Made by a program: the position numbers and the translations under genes | Assembly: GCA_030744435.1 (NCBI GenBank) | Contig: JASLQO010000008.1 | Span: 1 to 42,330 of the forward strand | Direction: 5' to 3' | DNA length: 42,330 nucleotides | DNA from: JASLQO01 sp002327525 | GTDB taxonomy: Bacteria; Pseudomonadota; Gammaproteobacteria; Pseudomonadales; Azotimanducaceae | The notes under the pieces: generated by a model | Told to the model about the DNA's origin: nothing | The model's input: the letters and a program-made list of their open reading frames with translations, nothing else | Databases searched by the model: none | In this document: positions 16,703 to 25,425 of the stretch, piece after piece | Layout: every line of letters starts with the position of its first letter | Numbering within the stretch: the first letter of the stretch is position 1

Positions 16703-17175
16703 CTACACCCACAAGGTTGTCATCTGATTGGCCAGGCCGGGTGCTGGCTGAAATGCGGTAACAGACGATACGTTGAGAATTCGACCCTCACCGGCTGCAA
16801 TTATTGGTTGTACGAACTGATGGGTGAGTGCGGCAAGCGCCGTCACATTGAGCTGGGCCATGTCCATGACCACGCTCGTGTTCATGTCCGTAAACGGACC
16901 GTGATAGGTGATTTCTGCGTTGTTGACCAGCGCATCGACGTGCACACCGAGATCCCGGACGGTCCGGAACAGCGCTCTGGGGGATTTCTTCAGCGAGAGA
17001 TCCATGGGGATGACGTGAACTTCGGCGCCTTTGCCACGCAATTCCTGCACCAGTGCGGTGAGCTTGTCCTCGCGCCGGCCACCACTATGACACCGTGCTG
17101 CTGCTCCGCGTAGATGCGCGCCAGTTCGACTCCAATCCCGGAGGATGCACCCGTTACCAGTGCCCATTTGTTCAT
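16703..17175 (-). pseudogene. Short-chain dehydrogenase, frameshifted and truncated
   Basis: The N-terminal frame from ATG 17175 gives MNKWALVTGASSGIGVELAR with the TGxxxGIG nucleotide motif. At about 17076-17080 the frame shifts: the family expects VVARREDKL, and one extra C in the GCCGG run would restore it. The second frame carries RREDKLTALVQEL, the VNNA segment and ILNVSSVTAFQPAPGLA, then stops. The catalytic YxxxK, normally about ten residues later, is absent, so the enzyme cannot work even if the frameshift were a sequencing error. Truncation coincides with the hairpin and the 67-bp repeat. SDRs of this kind are about 250 residues; about 150 remain. Confidence 0.85.
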
Positions 17176-17212
17176 CAGGCCTCCTCAGCGGGCGCTGACG
17201 ATTCTCGGAGGA

Positions 17213-17620
17213 TCAGGTGTTGCGCGCAATGGCAGGCAGGCTCTCGTCTATTTCCACCCAGCTCTGTTTAGTGTCGCACCACACGTTGAACTGCGGTTGG
17301 AACCCACTGGTATCGTCCAATGTGCCGGTCTTCAGAAACACTGTGTCGGGCTGGCTTGGCAGGGCAGAATAGATCGGCGAGCCGCACCGCCCGCAGAAGT
17401 AGCGCTGAACGGTATTGCCGCTTTCGGTATCGCTGTCCTCGTACAGCGCGGGTTCGCCGTCTGTGAACGTCAGCTCGGCTTTCGGCACGCTTGCAAGGGT
17501 GGAGAACGCAGAACCGGCTTGCCGTTGGCAGTTCTTGCAGTGGCACACACCCATCATGGCGGGAGCGTTCCCGATCTGGTAGCGGATGTCTCCGCACAGA
17601 CATTGTCCTGTGATAGCCAT
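17213..17620 (-). CDS. GFA family zinc-binding protein
   Basis: This 135-residue protein has the CENP-V/GFA fold. Zinc-binding cysteines are visible in QCLCG (7, 9), CHCKNCQ (26, 28, 31) and FCGRCGS (76, 79). The family was named for glutathione-dependent formaldehyde-activating enzyme, but most members have no proven reaction. The ATG at 17620 has GGGAGAG five bases upstream, an excellent ribosome site. It lies between the SDR remnant and the TetR gene on the same strand, with 126 bases separating it from the TetR stop. Confidence 0.9.
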   Translation of the reverse strand: MAITGQCLCGDIRYQIGNAPAMMGVCHCKNCQRQAGSAFSTLASVPKAELTFTDGEPALYEDSDTESGNTVQRYFCGRCGSPIYSALPSQPDTVFLKTGTLDDTSGFQPQFNVWCDTKQSWVEIDESLPAIARNT

Positions 17621-17746
17621 GCAATCTCTCCCTTTGATGATGCGGTGATGGTACCTCCGTCGGACACGGCTTTAAAGATGGTCTGATGTCGCTTCGAAAC
17701 TTCTCAAGATCCGGGTGTGCGTACGGCGACGCGTTGCTTGGTGGTG

Positions 17747-18415
17747 TCAGCGTTCAGATGACTCCGGTCTGTAACCCAGGTCTCCCGTGATCCCCAGTGC
17801 AAACACGTCGTCCATGACGCGGAGCATCTCTGACAAGGGGTGCTCGCCGGTTCCGGTGACCTCTTTTACCACCAGCAATATCCCCAGCTCATGCATCAAC
17901 TCCGCGACCTTTTCTGTATCGATGCGGCGGAACTCCCTTGCCACAACACCCTGGTCCAGAATTGCGCGCAAAAACGAGATCTGCTTTTGTCTGTGGGCCT
18001 TCAATGCGTTGTCGGCGACATCGCGCAGGACGAAATTGGGTTCATCGATTACTGCACTGAGGAACACACGGTTGGCGGTGTAGATTTCCGTCGTCAACTC
18101 GACGAATCGCCGCAGTTTACGTTGCGAGGAAAGTGGTTGATCCATCAAGGCTTCGCACGCCGCGACCAGCGAGTGCGTGGCCCGTTCGAGCGCCGCGGTG
18201 TACAAGGCCTTTTTGTTGGGAAAGTGCAGGTATAGCGTCGCCCGTGCCAGCCCGGCTGCGCACGCGATGTCGTTCATGGTGGTTTTGGTCGGCCCGAATC
18301 GGTCGAACTGCGTCAGTGCCGCATCGAGAATGAGATCGCGAGTCTCTGTGGGGGCGGAAGCCGTGGCTGTGGAGGGGGAGGTTTTGTGCAATTCCGAATC
18401 CATCAGTTGGCCCAT
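17747..18415 (-). CDS. TetR/AcrR family repressor
   Basis: This 222-residue regulator has an N-terminal helix-turn-helix: RDLILDAALTQFDRFGPTKT, then MNDIACAAGLARATLYLHF and PNKKALYTAALE, the classic TetR DNA-binding domain. The C-terminal ligand domain is unassigned. The ATG at 18415 or the one four codons later (18403) could be the start; neither has a strong ribosome site. It is divergent from the DUF5916 outer-membrane gene, and the 128-base gap holds a perfect palindrome (18484-18510) that is its likely operator, allowing it to control both itself and the neighbour. Confidence 0.9.
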   Translation of the reverse strand: MGQLMDSELHKTSPSTATASAPTETRDLILDAALTQFDRFGPTKTTMNDIACAAGLARATLYLHFPNKKALYTAALERATHSLVAACEALMDQPLSSQRKLRRFVELTTEIYTANRVFLSAVIDEPNFVLRDVADNALKAHRQKQISFLRAILDQGVVAREFRRIDTEKVAELMHELGILLVVKEVTGTGEHPLSEMLRVMDDVFALGITGDLGYRPESSER

Positions 18416-18483
18416 GCGAACGGAAATCGTCGACGAATTCTACCCGGCGCGCCGCTTCTTCATCAGGCTGATCGACGAGCAAA

Positions 18484-18510
18484 ATAGACATAGATCGTCC
18501 ATATGTCTAT
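18484..18510. promoter_or_regulatory. Palindromic operator between TetR and DUF5916 genes
   Basis: The perfect 9-base arms ATAGACATA (18484-18492) and TATGTCTAT (18502-18510) are separated by nine bases. It lies 34 bases before the DUF5916 start and about 70 before the TetR start. Size, symmetry and position between divergent genes are those of a TetR-family binding site. The assignment is inferred. Confidence 0.7.
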
Positions 18511-18543
18511 ATTGCTGTTATTCTTTTTTTCCAATGCTGCGCG

Positions 18544-21417
18544 ATGAACCGGCCCCTTCCGATTAATCTCGCCGCTTGTCTGCTCGGGCAGTTGGGTGTC
18601 GTAATCCTCGGCCTCGCAGCGACGGCACCGGCAGCCCTCGCCGAAAAGGGCGCGGCCGTGGTAGGCAGCTACCAGAACCGGATCTACGCCGAGCGCGCCC
18701 AACGTCGCGTGCGTGAAGAACTGGCTATCGATGCGGTCATCGTCGAATCCGAGATCGGGGCGAGGAGGTGGTATCGGGTGATGGTGCCGCATGCGGAAGC
18801 ACGTGGCCTGGTTGCCTACTTACTGGCCGAGGGAGTCGAGGGTGCCTGGTTTCTGGCGGACCCGGAAAAACACTCCCTTGCAGCGGGGCAACCCTCGGCG
18901 GTTGATCCGCCAGTTGGGGTGGCCGATGTGCGGCCGGCTGAACCTCCTCGCGACGAGGTAAGCCCGGCGCCGGTGCCAGGCCGGGCACCCAGCCTAGCCC
19001 CAGTGTCAGGTAGCCAGGTACTCATCGGGGAGATTGACGGTATTCCACGCCACCACATCGTGGTGGCCAAGTTCGCTGATCAGGAGATGGGCGTTATCGT
19101 GGACGGTCGGGTGGATGAGCCCTTCTGGCAGAGCGTGCCTCACTACGACAACATGCTGGTGTCGGTGCCGGGTAGCGGTGAGCCTGGGTACTACCCCTCT
19201 GAAGTGCGCATGGCGGCCAGCGAGCGCGGCCTGTACGTGAGCGCGGTGATGTACCAGCCACCTGAAACCCTGGTAGCTCGCCTGTCGGTTCGCGATGATC
19301 ATATTGATCGCGATACCTTCAATCTCACGCTGGACACGACCGGACAGGGCTTGTTCGGTTACTGGTTCAACGTGGGCCTCGGCGGCTCGTTGATGGATGG
19401 CAAGGTGCTGCCCGAGCGTGACTACCAGCGGGATTGGGACGGCCCCTGGATCGGCAAGTCTGCTCAACGTGATGATGGATGGAGTGCCGAGCTCTTCTTA
19501 CCGTGGTCAATGATGAACCTCCCCAAAGTGGATGGGCCGCGCAACATAGGCTTTGCCGTGAGCCGCCAGGTTTCGCACGCGAACGAGCGTTACCAGTGGC
19601 CGGGGTATGATTATTCGTCGTTGCAATTTGTCTCGGCGTTGAACACGATGGAAATCGTGGGTGTGGAGCCAAGGCAGAGGTTGTCAGTCATACCCTACTT
19701 ATCGGCTACTTCCGACCAGGCCCGACACGAAGACGAGTTTCGAGCCGGTGTAGACTTGGTCTGGCATCCCTCACCGCTGATGAAGCTGACCGCCAGCGCT
19801 TTCCCGGACTTTGGCGCGGTGGAGGCTGACGACGTGGTGCTCAATCTCACCGCGCTGGAGACGTTCTACCCGGAGAAGCGGCTGTTCTTCCTAGAGGGTA
19901 ACGAGGTATTCGAGACCACGCCCCGGTCGTCCATGAGCCAGAACCTGAGAATCACCACCAACGACAATTTTGCCACCACATCACGCAACGTTTACTCATC
20001 GACCTTTGTACAGCCGCCCATCTCGCTGCTGAATACCCGACGAATTGGCGGGATGGCCAATCAGGTGACGGTGACCGGCGATGTGACACCCGATCGAGGT
20101 GAGAGGGAGCGCCGCACGGATTTGCTGGGCGCTTCGAAGTTTACCGGTCGTGTCGGCGACATGCGCTACGGGGTCATGGGTGCTTTCGAGGATGACGTGG
20201 AGTGGCTGGGAACCGACGCGATGGGGCGGTCTGTGGACATCGACGGCGAGGGACGTGACTTCGCCATCGCACGGTTTCTGTACGAAGACGTGGGTGCGAC
20301 ACGCCGCTCTCTGGGTTATCTGGGCACCATGGTTAGCGGGCCGCTCTATGACGCCGTGGTGCACGGGATAGACGGACACTACGTCAGCGCCAGTGGCAGA
20401 TTGAAAGCCGATACGCAATTGGTTGTCAGCGATATCGATGAGCGCGATGTGGGCTATGCCGGTATGGTTGATTTGATCTATTCGCAAAGCGGACAGATAC
20501 AGCACAAGATCGAGCTGGACTACTTCGACGAAGAAGTGGACTTCAACTATATGGGCTTCTTGAGCCGCAATGACTACGCCGGCATGCAGTACGTGTTGAT
20601 GTACAACAGCGCCGAGGGAACTACCCATTTCAAGGACATCCGTGGAACCATCATCGCGCGTCAGGAGTACAACGTCAGCGAAGGTCAGGTGGTGGACAGT
20701 GGTCTGTACTGGCGCAACTCAATGGTGCTGCCCGGACGCAACACTCTCAAATCGGCTCTGGGCTACCTGCCCGAGCGCTACGATGACATCAATAGCCGTG
20801 GCAACGGCGCGTACGAGTCTGAGGATCGTGTGTGGTGGGATCTGTTGCTGGCTACCGATGCGGCCAGAATGCTCAGCTACTCCATGAGTATCGGAGGCCT
20901 GCAGGAAGACCTGGGTGACTGGACCTACAATGCGAGCTTCGGTGTAACTTTCAGACCCACGAACAACGTGTCGGTCGATCTGGATGTCAAGTACAAAGAC
21001 AGAGACGGCTGGTTGGTATATCAGGGTGGTCGTAACTTCGGCAGCTATCGAGCCGATGAATTGTCGACCGGTTTGAAGATGAACTGGTTTCTGTCAGCGC
21101 AGCATCAACTTCGTTTGTCACTGCAGTGGGTGGGCGTGCAAGCCGAAGAGCAGGCGTTCTGGGCAGTGCCAGTGGGAGACGGCGAGCTCATTCCAGCCAC
21201 GCGTGCACCACAAGACTTCACGGTCAGTATGCTCACCGCGCAGCTGCGCTACCACTGGGAAATTATGCCACTGACGGACTTCTACCTGGTGTACAACATC
21301 TCCAACAATCTTCCGAATCAGGTCGATCTCGGATTCTCTGATCTGTTCGGGGATACCTTCGACGATCCCACGGAAGACAGCATCATCGCCAAACTGCGTT
21401 ACCGGTTCGGCAACTAG
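18544..21417 (+). CDS. SPOR-like / CBM9-like / DUF5916 outer-membrane protein
   Basis: This is a 957-residue envelope protein. Residues 1-33 form a signal peptide ending ALAEK. Residues 36-100 (VVGSYQNRIYAERAQRRVRE ... WYRVMV) look like a SPOR domain. A proline-rich linker follows to about 155. A CBM9-like domain (VDGRVDEPFWQSVP, about 182-195, to about 370) is followed by a long DUF5916 beta-barrel (LFFLEGNEVF near 450 onward) that ends in an aromatic-terminated strand, KLRYRFGN. DUF5916 proteins are predicted outer-membrane barrels; SPOR domains bind denuded peptidoglycan. The ATG at 18544 has no clear ribosome site. The divergent TetR gene and the palindrome suggest repressible expression. 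The role is unknown. Confidence 0.85.
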   Translation: MNRPLPINLAACLLGQLGVVILGLAATAPAALAEKGAAVVGSYQNRIYAERAQRRVREELAIDAVIVESEIGARRWYRVMVPHAEARGLVAYLLAEGVEGAWFLADPEKHSLAAGQPSAVDPPVGVADVRPAEPPRDEVSPAPVPGRAPSLAPVSGSQVLIGEIDGIPRHHIVVAKFADQEMGVIVDGRVDEPFWQSVPHYDNMLVSVPGSGEPGYYPSEVRMAASERGLYVSAVMYQPPETLVARLSVRDDHIDRDTFNLTLDTTGQGLFGYWFNVGLGGSLMDGKVLPERDYQRDWDGPWIGKSAQRDDGWSAELFLPWSMMNLPKVDGPRNIGFAVSRQVSHANERYQWPGYDYSSLQFVSALNTMEIVGVEPRQRLSVIPYLSATSDQARHEDEFRAGVDLVWHPSPLMKLTASAFPDFGAVEADDVVLNLTALETFYPEKRLFFLEGNEVFETTPRSSMSQNLRITTNDNFATTSRNVYSSTFVQPPISLLNTRRIGGMANQVTVTGDVTPDRGERERRTDLLGASKFTGRVGDMRYGVMGAFEDDVEWLGTDAMGRSVDIDGEGRDFAIARFLYEDVGATRRSLGYLGTMVSGPLYDAVVHGIDGHYVSASGRLKADTQLVVSDIDERDVGYAGMVDLIYSQSGQIQHKIELDYFDEEVDFNYMGFLSRNDYAGMQYVLMYNSAEGTTHFKDIRGTIIARQEYNVSEGQVVDSGLYWRNSMVLPGRNTLKSALGYLPERYDDINSRGNGAYESEDRVWWDLLLATDAARMLSYSMSIGGLQEDLGDWTYNASFGVTFRPTNNVSVDLDVKYKDRDGWLVYQGGRNFGSYRADELSTGLKMNWFLSAQHQLRLSLQWVGVQAEEQAFWAVPVGDGELIPATRAPQDFTVSMLTAQLRYHWEIMPLTDFYLVYNISNNLPNQVDLGFSDLFGDTFDDPTEDSIIAKLRYRFGN

Positions 21418-21746
21418 CCAGAGATAGGAGCCGTCCGGAAACGAGACCGGTCCAGAGATCAGGTTGTGTACCGGCGACAATCGCTGGCCGGACGGTGCGA
21501 TCACTCCACCCTCCAGGACGATGGTGTGGCGCTCGAAGGAAGCGATTCCCCAACTTTCGAGTTGCTCCAGAAGATCGTCAAAAAAAATGCTGCGTTACTT
21601 CTCCGTAGGGTTACATTTAATTTGAGTCAATGCGCCCTGGCGTGGCCAATAGGGCAAAATTGCACTGAGGCTTATATGATATCTGATGAGGTGTGGGTGT
21701 CGCTGCTTTTGCGCGTTTAGCTGCTTTTCTGTGAGGAGGTTCATAT
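21418..21746. other. 329-base gap at the start of an AT-richer patch
   Basis: Just after the DUF5916 stop, perfect 8-base arms CCGTCCGG (21431-21438) and CCGGACGG (21488-21495) could form a long hairpin. The minus strand from about 21580 stays open and protein-like (LLEQLESWGIASFERH) but runs into the DUF5916 gene and has no start, so it may be gene debris. From about 21582 (eight A) the sequence becomes AT-richer. A TATGAT at 21675-21680 could be a -10 box for the LLM gene. Confidence 0.4.
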
Positions 21747-22682
21747 ATGAAACTCAGCCTTGCCGTTTTTCAACCCAATGCTCAAACGACATTGGAAGCT
21801 ATTGTGGAATGTGAAAAACAGGGGGTCCCAGAAGTTTGGGTGCCCACACTGCCTCTTGGATTTGATCCCATTCCGCTACTGGCCGCAGTAGCCGCTTCTA
21901 CAACCACTATTCATCTCGGTACCGGAATTGCTATCACCTATTTCAAACACCCCGTCGCTATGGCGACAGAGGCTTTTGTGCTTGGCGAACTGGCGCCGGG
22001 GCGTATCCGTCTCGGCGTAGGGTCGAGCCACCCCTTCATTGTTGAAGAGACGTATGGAATCGATTTTGGCAAGCCTGTCAAATATATGAGAGAGTACGTG
22101 ACAATTCTGCGCCAAATGTTGTGGGAAGGGCATGTAGATTTTGAAGGTGACTATTTTCACGCTCATGGTGCGCCGTTCTTGCCCATAAAACCGCCACAAA
22201 TCCCTATCCCCTTGGCGGCCATTCGCAAACCTATGTTAAAACTTGGCGGCGAGATAAGCGATGGAATCTTAACCGGCTGGGCCCCGATGTCTTACGTGTT
22301 GAAGGTCGCCAAACCGGCCATTCAGGATAGCGCAACCGCCGCGAATCGCCCCACACCACCACTGATTGCCAGCTTATCTGTCATCTGGCACCCTGATCGT
22401 GAAGTAGCCAAGCAGGTTGGCCAGAAGACTTTAGAACTCTATCTACAATTGCCCGCCTACTCAGACATGTTTGCGAAGGCGGGCTATGCCATAGAAAATG
22501 GCGTAGTGCCTGATCAATTGTTTGACGAAATATTCGTCTATGGCACACCCGATCAAATTGCAGAACGCATCCATCAAATCGCAGACTCTGGAATCGACGA
22601 ATTGTTAATCAGAGTGGAACCTGTAAACAATCCCTTTGCAGAATTTATAGCCGTTGCACAAATGCTTGCACGGCTCAGTTGA
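21747..22682 (+). CDS. LLM class flavin-dependent oxidoreductase
   Basis: This 311-residue enzyme belongs to the luciferase-like monooxygenase / F420-dependent reductase superfamily. Landmarks are GTGIAITYFKHPVAMA (about 58-73), ELAPGRIRLGVGSSHP (about 85-100), EGDYFHAHGAPFLPIKPPQI (131-150) and the C-terminal YGTPDQIAERIHQIADSGID. Whether it uses FMN or F420 cannot be read from sequence. The ATG at 21747 has a textbook AGGAGG seven bases upstream. Codon use is distinctly AT-richer than in neighbours, and the gene sits alone in a patch with its own terminator, so it was probably acquired by transfer. The substrate is unknown. Confidence 0.88.
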   Translation: MKLSLAVFQPNAQTTLEAIVECEKQGVPEVWVPTLPLGFDPIPLLAAVAASTTTIHLGTGIAITYFKHPVAMATEAFVLGELAPGRIRLGVGSSHPFIVEETYGIDFGKPVKYMREYVTILRQMLWEGHVDFEGDYFHAHGAPFLPIKPPQIPIPLAAIRKPMLKLGGEISDGILTGWAPMSYVLKVAKPAIQDSATAANRPTPPLIASLSVIWHPDREVAKQVGQKTLELYLQLPAYSDMFAKAGYAIENGVVPDQLFDEIFVYGTPDQIAERIHQIADSGIDELLIRVEPVNNPFAEFIAVAQMLARLS

Positions 22683-22736
22683 AAGGAGGGTAAGACTGGA
22701 AATTGAAACGATTCTTGGGTACAGTTTGTCACAGGC

Positions 22737-22797
22737 AAAACCTCTTCCTTTTTCTGTCTAGACAACTGAATTATAAGGAATTAAGGGAGGTTTTTTT
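22737..22797 (+). terminator. Probable intrinsic terminator after the LLM gene
   Basis: AAAACCTC (22737-22744) pairs with GAGGTTTT (22787-22794), and TTCCTT (22745-22750) with AAGGAA (22775-22780), leaving a small bulge. The right arm runs into a T-rich tract. It lies about 55 bases past the LLM stop. Confidence 0.55.
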
Positions 22798-22876
22798 CTT
22801 CTTATTGGTGCAATATTGGGGCTAGATGTATGTGTATTTGCGAGACGCTACGCTTGCTCCACATAAATAGTGTCCA

Positions 22877-23371
22877 TCAAATCGGCATGCCTTTGGCTTC
22901 TTCCAGGGTTTTCTGATATTCCTCCAGCCCGGCGAGGGTCGCTTTGTCCGGTGCCAGAGTGGCGAAGTTCTTAGCCATCATGCTGGTGAATGCGGCAATC
23001 CCACGTGAGCGTGACCAGACGGAGCGCATCTTGCGATCGACAAACTCGGTCGTTGCCTGAAATATCTGCTGCATCGCCAGCCCCGTCGCCAGATTGGCCG
23101 CGTATTCGACACCTATGCGGCCCATTGCGGTATGAAGATCGTCGATGGAACGAACGGCTAGAAACATTGGTGAGTTGGCCACCTTGATGAGCCTGGCCGA
23201 TAGTGTTGGGTCTTCGGCCACCACAGCGGCCGGATTCCGGGCGGACAGGTTCTCGTCCTGTGCCGTGTTGCGGATCCTGAGGGCGACTTCCGGTAGAGTG
23301 GGTAGATCCAGTTCGTCACAGGCAACGGCGTCTTTCACGTTGTTGCAGATCGTCTGCGTGAGATTTGTCAT
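22877..23371 (-). pseudogene. HDOD domain protein, C-terminally truncated
   Basis: The 164 residues carry the first two thirds of an HDOD domain: LPTLPEVALRIRNTAQDEN (about 24-42), then DPTLSARLIKVANSPMF (58-74) and MGRIGVEYAANLATGLAM. HDOD proteins are signalling outputs, usually of about 270-290 residues. Here homology ends after DKATLAGL (residue 149), where the family continues with a hydrophobic helix; instead a foreign EEYQKTLEEAKGMPI and a stop follow. The break falls at the edge of the AT-rich LLM patch. The ATG at 23371 has GGGAG ten bases upstream, whereas the frame to 23395 would need TTG. It may still be expressed as a short protein, but a broken gene is more likely. Confidence 0.75.
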
Positions 23372-23751
23372 GAAATGGGTTCTCCCGGATAGCAAGCGAA
23401 GGGTCGTTGAAGATGTATCGGCAGTACTCCGAAAACTGTAGCCCCATCGCGAGGTGCGGTGTTCGGGAGTGTGTAGTGGATCTCACTTGCGAAAGCTCGT
23501 CGCCTTCTGCTGAGGATCGCGGCGCTACTCGTGAAGTGACGATGGTTTTCTAACGACACCATCGTACTCGGTGAAATTGTTACACTGATTCTGTCGCCGG
23601 GAAGTCATGAGTTGACGGACAAAACTCCACTGGAGCACCTTGGTAAGTCTGCTGACGTTACCGGTAGACCTGGTTTCTCGTGCCCGTCGCAGGCAGAAAA
23701 CGCTAATCGCAACGGGCGTCTTATCGATGGTAGGCAACGCGTTGAGGTACT
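23372..23751. other. 380-base divergent intergenic region
   Basis: The stretch separates the HDOD remnant from the membrane-protein gene. Perfect 7-base arms ACGATGG (23539-23545) and CCATCGT (23559-23565) form an inverted repeat of unknown role. No gene is visible. Confidence 0.4.
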
Positions 23752-24243
23752 ATGAAGTCATGCAAGAGCAGCATTGGTGCTTACTGGGGAATATCCGGCG
23801 TTCTGGCAATTCTCGTGTTCGCGGTGTATCGCCTGAGCAGCATCACGATTGAGTCGTTCACGTACGTGATGGACTGGAGTCACTGGGCGCTGCTTATCGG
23901 AAACACGGCATTCATGGCTTACGCGGAAGGTTACAAGGGCTTTCAGTTGAATTTCGCACCGAAAGTTGCCAATCGCGCAAGGATGTTGCGGGAGCAACCG
24001 GCGCTCTCCGCGGTATTGCTGGCGCCACTGTATTGCATGCACTATTTTAGCTCGACGCTGCGCCAACTCGCTTCGACGTATCTGTTGACTGGGATGATCA
24101 TCATCCTGGTGTATCTGTTCCACCAGCTCAGCCAGCCATGGAGAGGGCTGTTGGATGCAGGTGTCGTCGTTGGCTTGAGTTGGGGGATCGTCAGCATCGC
24201 CATCATCGGTTTCAAAGCGATTGGCGAAACCGAAGCGAGTTAA
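23752..24243 (+). CDS. Integral membrane protein of unknown function
   Basis: This 163-residue protein has about four or five membrane segments: residues 9-27 (YWGISGVLAILVFAVY), a possible short one near 43-57, 83-98 (LSAVLLAPLYCMHYF), 108-126 (STYLLTGMIIILVYLF) and 134-155 (DAGVVVGLSWGIVSIAIIG). A cytoplasmic-looking basic loop, FAPKVANRARMLREQP, lies near 68-83, and QPWRGLLDAGVVVGL resembles a conserved block in hypothetical membrane proteins I have seen but cannot name. The ATG at 23752 follows GAGGTACT. There is no operon partner: the genes on either side face other directions or are more than 350 bases away. Confidence 0.75.
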   Translation: MKSCKSSIGAYWGISGVLAILVFAVYRLSSITIESFTYVMDWSHWALLIGNTAFMAYAEGYKGFQLNFAPKVANRARMLREQPALSAVLLAPLYCMHYFSSTLRQLASTYLLTGMIIILVYLFHQLSQPWRGLLDAGVVVGLSWGIVSIAIIGFKAIGETEAS

Positions 24244-24637
24244 GTACTCGAACGCGAATAGCCTCTCTTCCGTACTCCCCTCGTCGGGCAGCGACCGGCG
24301 GCTGGTCTACACGCTAATCGGTGGCACGAATGCGCAGCGCCACCGCAGTATGCGCTGACGGTTGTTTACCAGGTGGGGCCGCATTCCTAGGAAGCGGATT
24401 CAGCGGGTGAGTCCACGCGTCTGCACGCAGCCAGAATCTCCGCGTGTCTCCTGGCTGCAGGCGGATACGAAAGAGAGGGCAAGCGGGACACAGTAGATCA
24501 CGCGCATGTTCGATGCCTTCGAAGTTGAATTCGAGCCACCGCCATGTTGCTACAGATTACGGATGCGCGGAAACCGGGAATGGGGTCTTAGGCCGGTTTG
24601 TGTGCCGGGAGTGGCTTCAGCCTCGGGGCGAATTGCC
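24244..24637. other. 394-base gap without a recognisable gene
   Basis: This lies between two convergent genes. Perfect 8-base arms GCAGCCAG (24427-24434) and CTGGCTGC (24451-24458) could form a hairpin, but no T run follows on either strand. I see nothing else. Confidence 0.35.
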
Positions 24638-25231
24638 TCAGAACACCGGTGCCGTATCGGCAAACGCAGGCCGCTTCATGATGCGATCATAGTAGGCGTG
24701 AAGTGTTGGTCTGCCTTCCCGCCAGCCATCCTCGGGAGCTCTCCAATCCGCGTATCCCAGTGCGGCGATCGCGGCGATGGTACCAACGCTCACTGCTTTA
24801 CCTTCGCCACGGACAATCGCCTCCAGGGCATCGTAGCAGCGCTTCGAACGCTCCTGCTCGCGCTCGAGGACGATTGGCGAGCGCGTCTGCTCCTGACGCT
24901 GATTGTTCTCGAACGAGCGCACAAACAGTGAATCCATCAATGCCGAGCCGGTGGATTCCAGCGCAAAGCAGCTTTCGAGCGCCCTGATACCCTCTGGTAA
25001 AAGCCCGGTGCAAGCGAGTTCGTTCAGGTAGCGGGTTATGATCAGCGACTCGCAAATAGAGAGCCCCGAATCGGTCACCAGTACCGGAATTTTACCGCCC
25101 GGGCCAATGCTCGCGAGTTCGGCGAAGCTGTTGATCGCCACTTCCTCTACCTGGTCCTGGAGTTTGGCCTCCCTGATCGTGATTCGCGCGCGCCGTGCGT
25201 ATGGGGAGTTGCCGCTCATGTATAGTTTCAT
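24638..25231 (-). CDS. Glutathione S-transferase family protein
   Basis: This 197-residue GST has an N-terminal thioredoxin-like half: MKLYMSGNSPYARRARITIR, where the serine of NSPYAR is the usual glutathione-activating position. Then GGKIPVLVTDSGLSICESLI includes the cis-proline and the SICES segment that contacts the gamma-glutamyl group. A helical C-terminal domain ends in RPTLHAYYDRIMKRPAFADT. The ATG at 25231 has GGAG eight bases upstream; extra upstream codons to 25279 are not needed. The substrate is unknown. It is divergent from the cupin gene, 194 bases away. Confidence 0.88.
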   Translation of the reverse strand: MKLYMSGNSPYARRARITIREAKLQDQVEEVAINSFAELASIGPGGKIPVLVTDSGLSICESLIITRYLNELACTGLLPEGIRALESCFALESTGSALMDSLFVRSFENNQRQEQTRSPIVLEREQERSKRCYDALEAIVRGEGKAVSVGTIAAIAALGYADWRAPEDGWREGRPTLHAYYDRIMKRPAFADTAPVF

Positions 25232-25425
25232 CCGCACTGCTCCACGAGATCCTCTGACTCTCTCTTTGATACAGCCCAACCCGCGGGCTGTCTAGCGGGC
25301 CTGGCTCGTCCGGGTTGAAGGGAGCGAGACCGGGGAGACATCGGAGAACTTTGAATTGGATCCGGCCGTGAACCAGCCTGTCGATGTTAGGATGACGGTT
25401 CTTTCACTAATGTGGGGATCGGACA

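Noticed and set aside
23539..23565. Shared regulator for the inverted repeats at 7459-7481 and 23539-23565 because both contain CGATGG/CCATCG
   Set aside because: Spacers differ (9 and 13 bases) and the flanking bases do not match; a common factor is not supported.
24427..24458. GCAGCCAG/CTGGCTGC inverted repeat as a terminator or attachment site
   Set aside because: The loop is long, there is no T run and no integrase or second copy; chance is not excluded.
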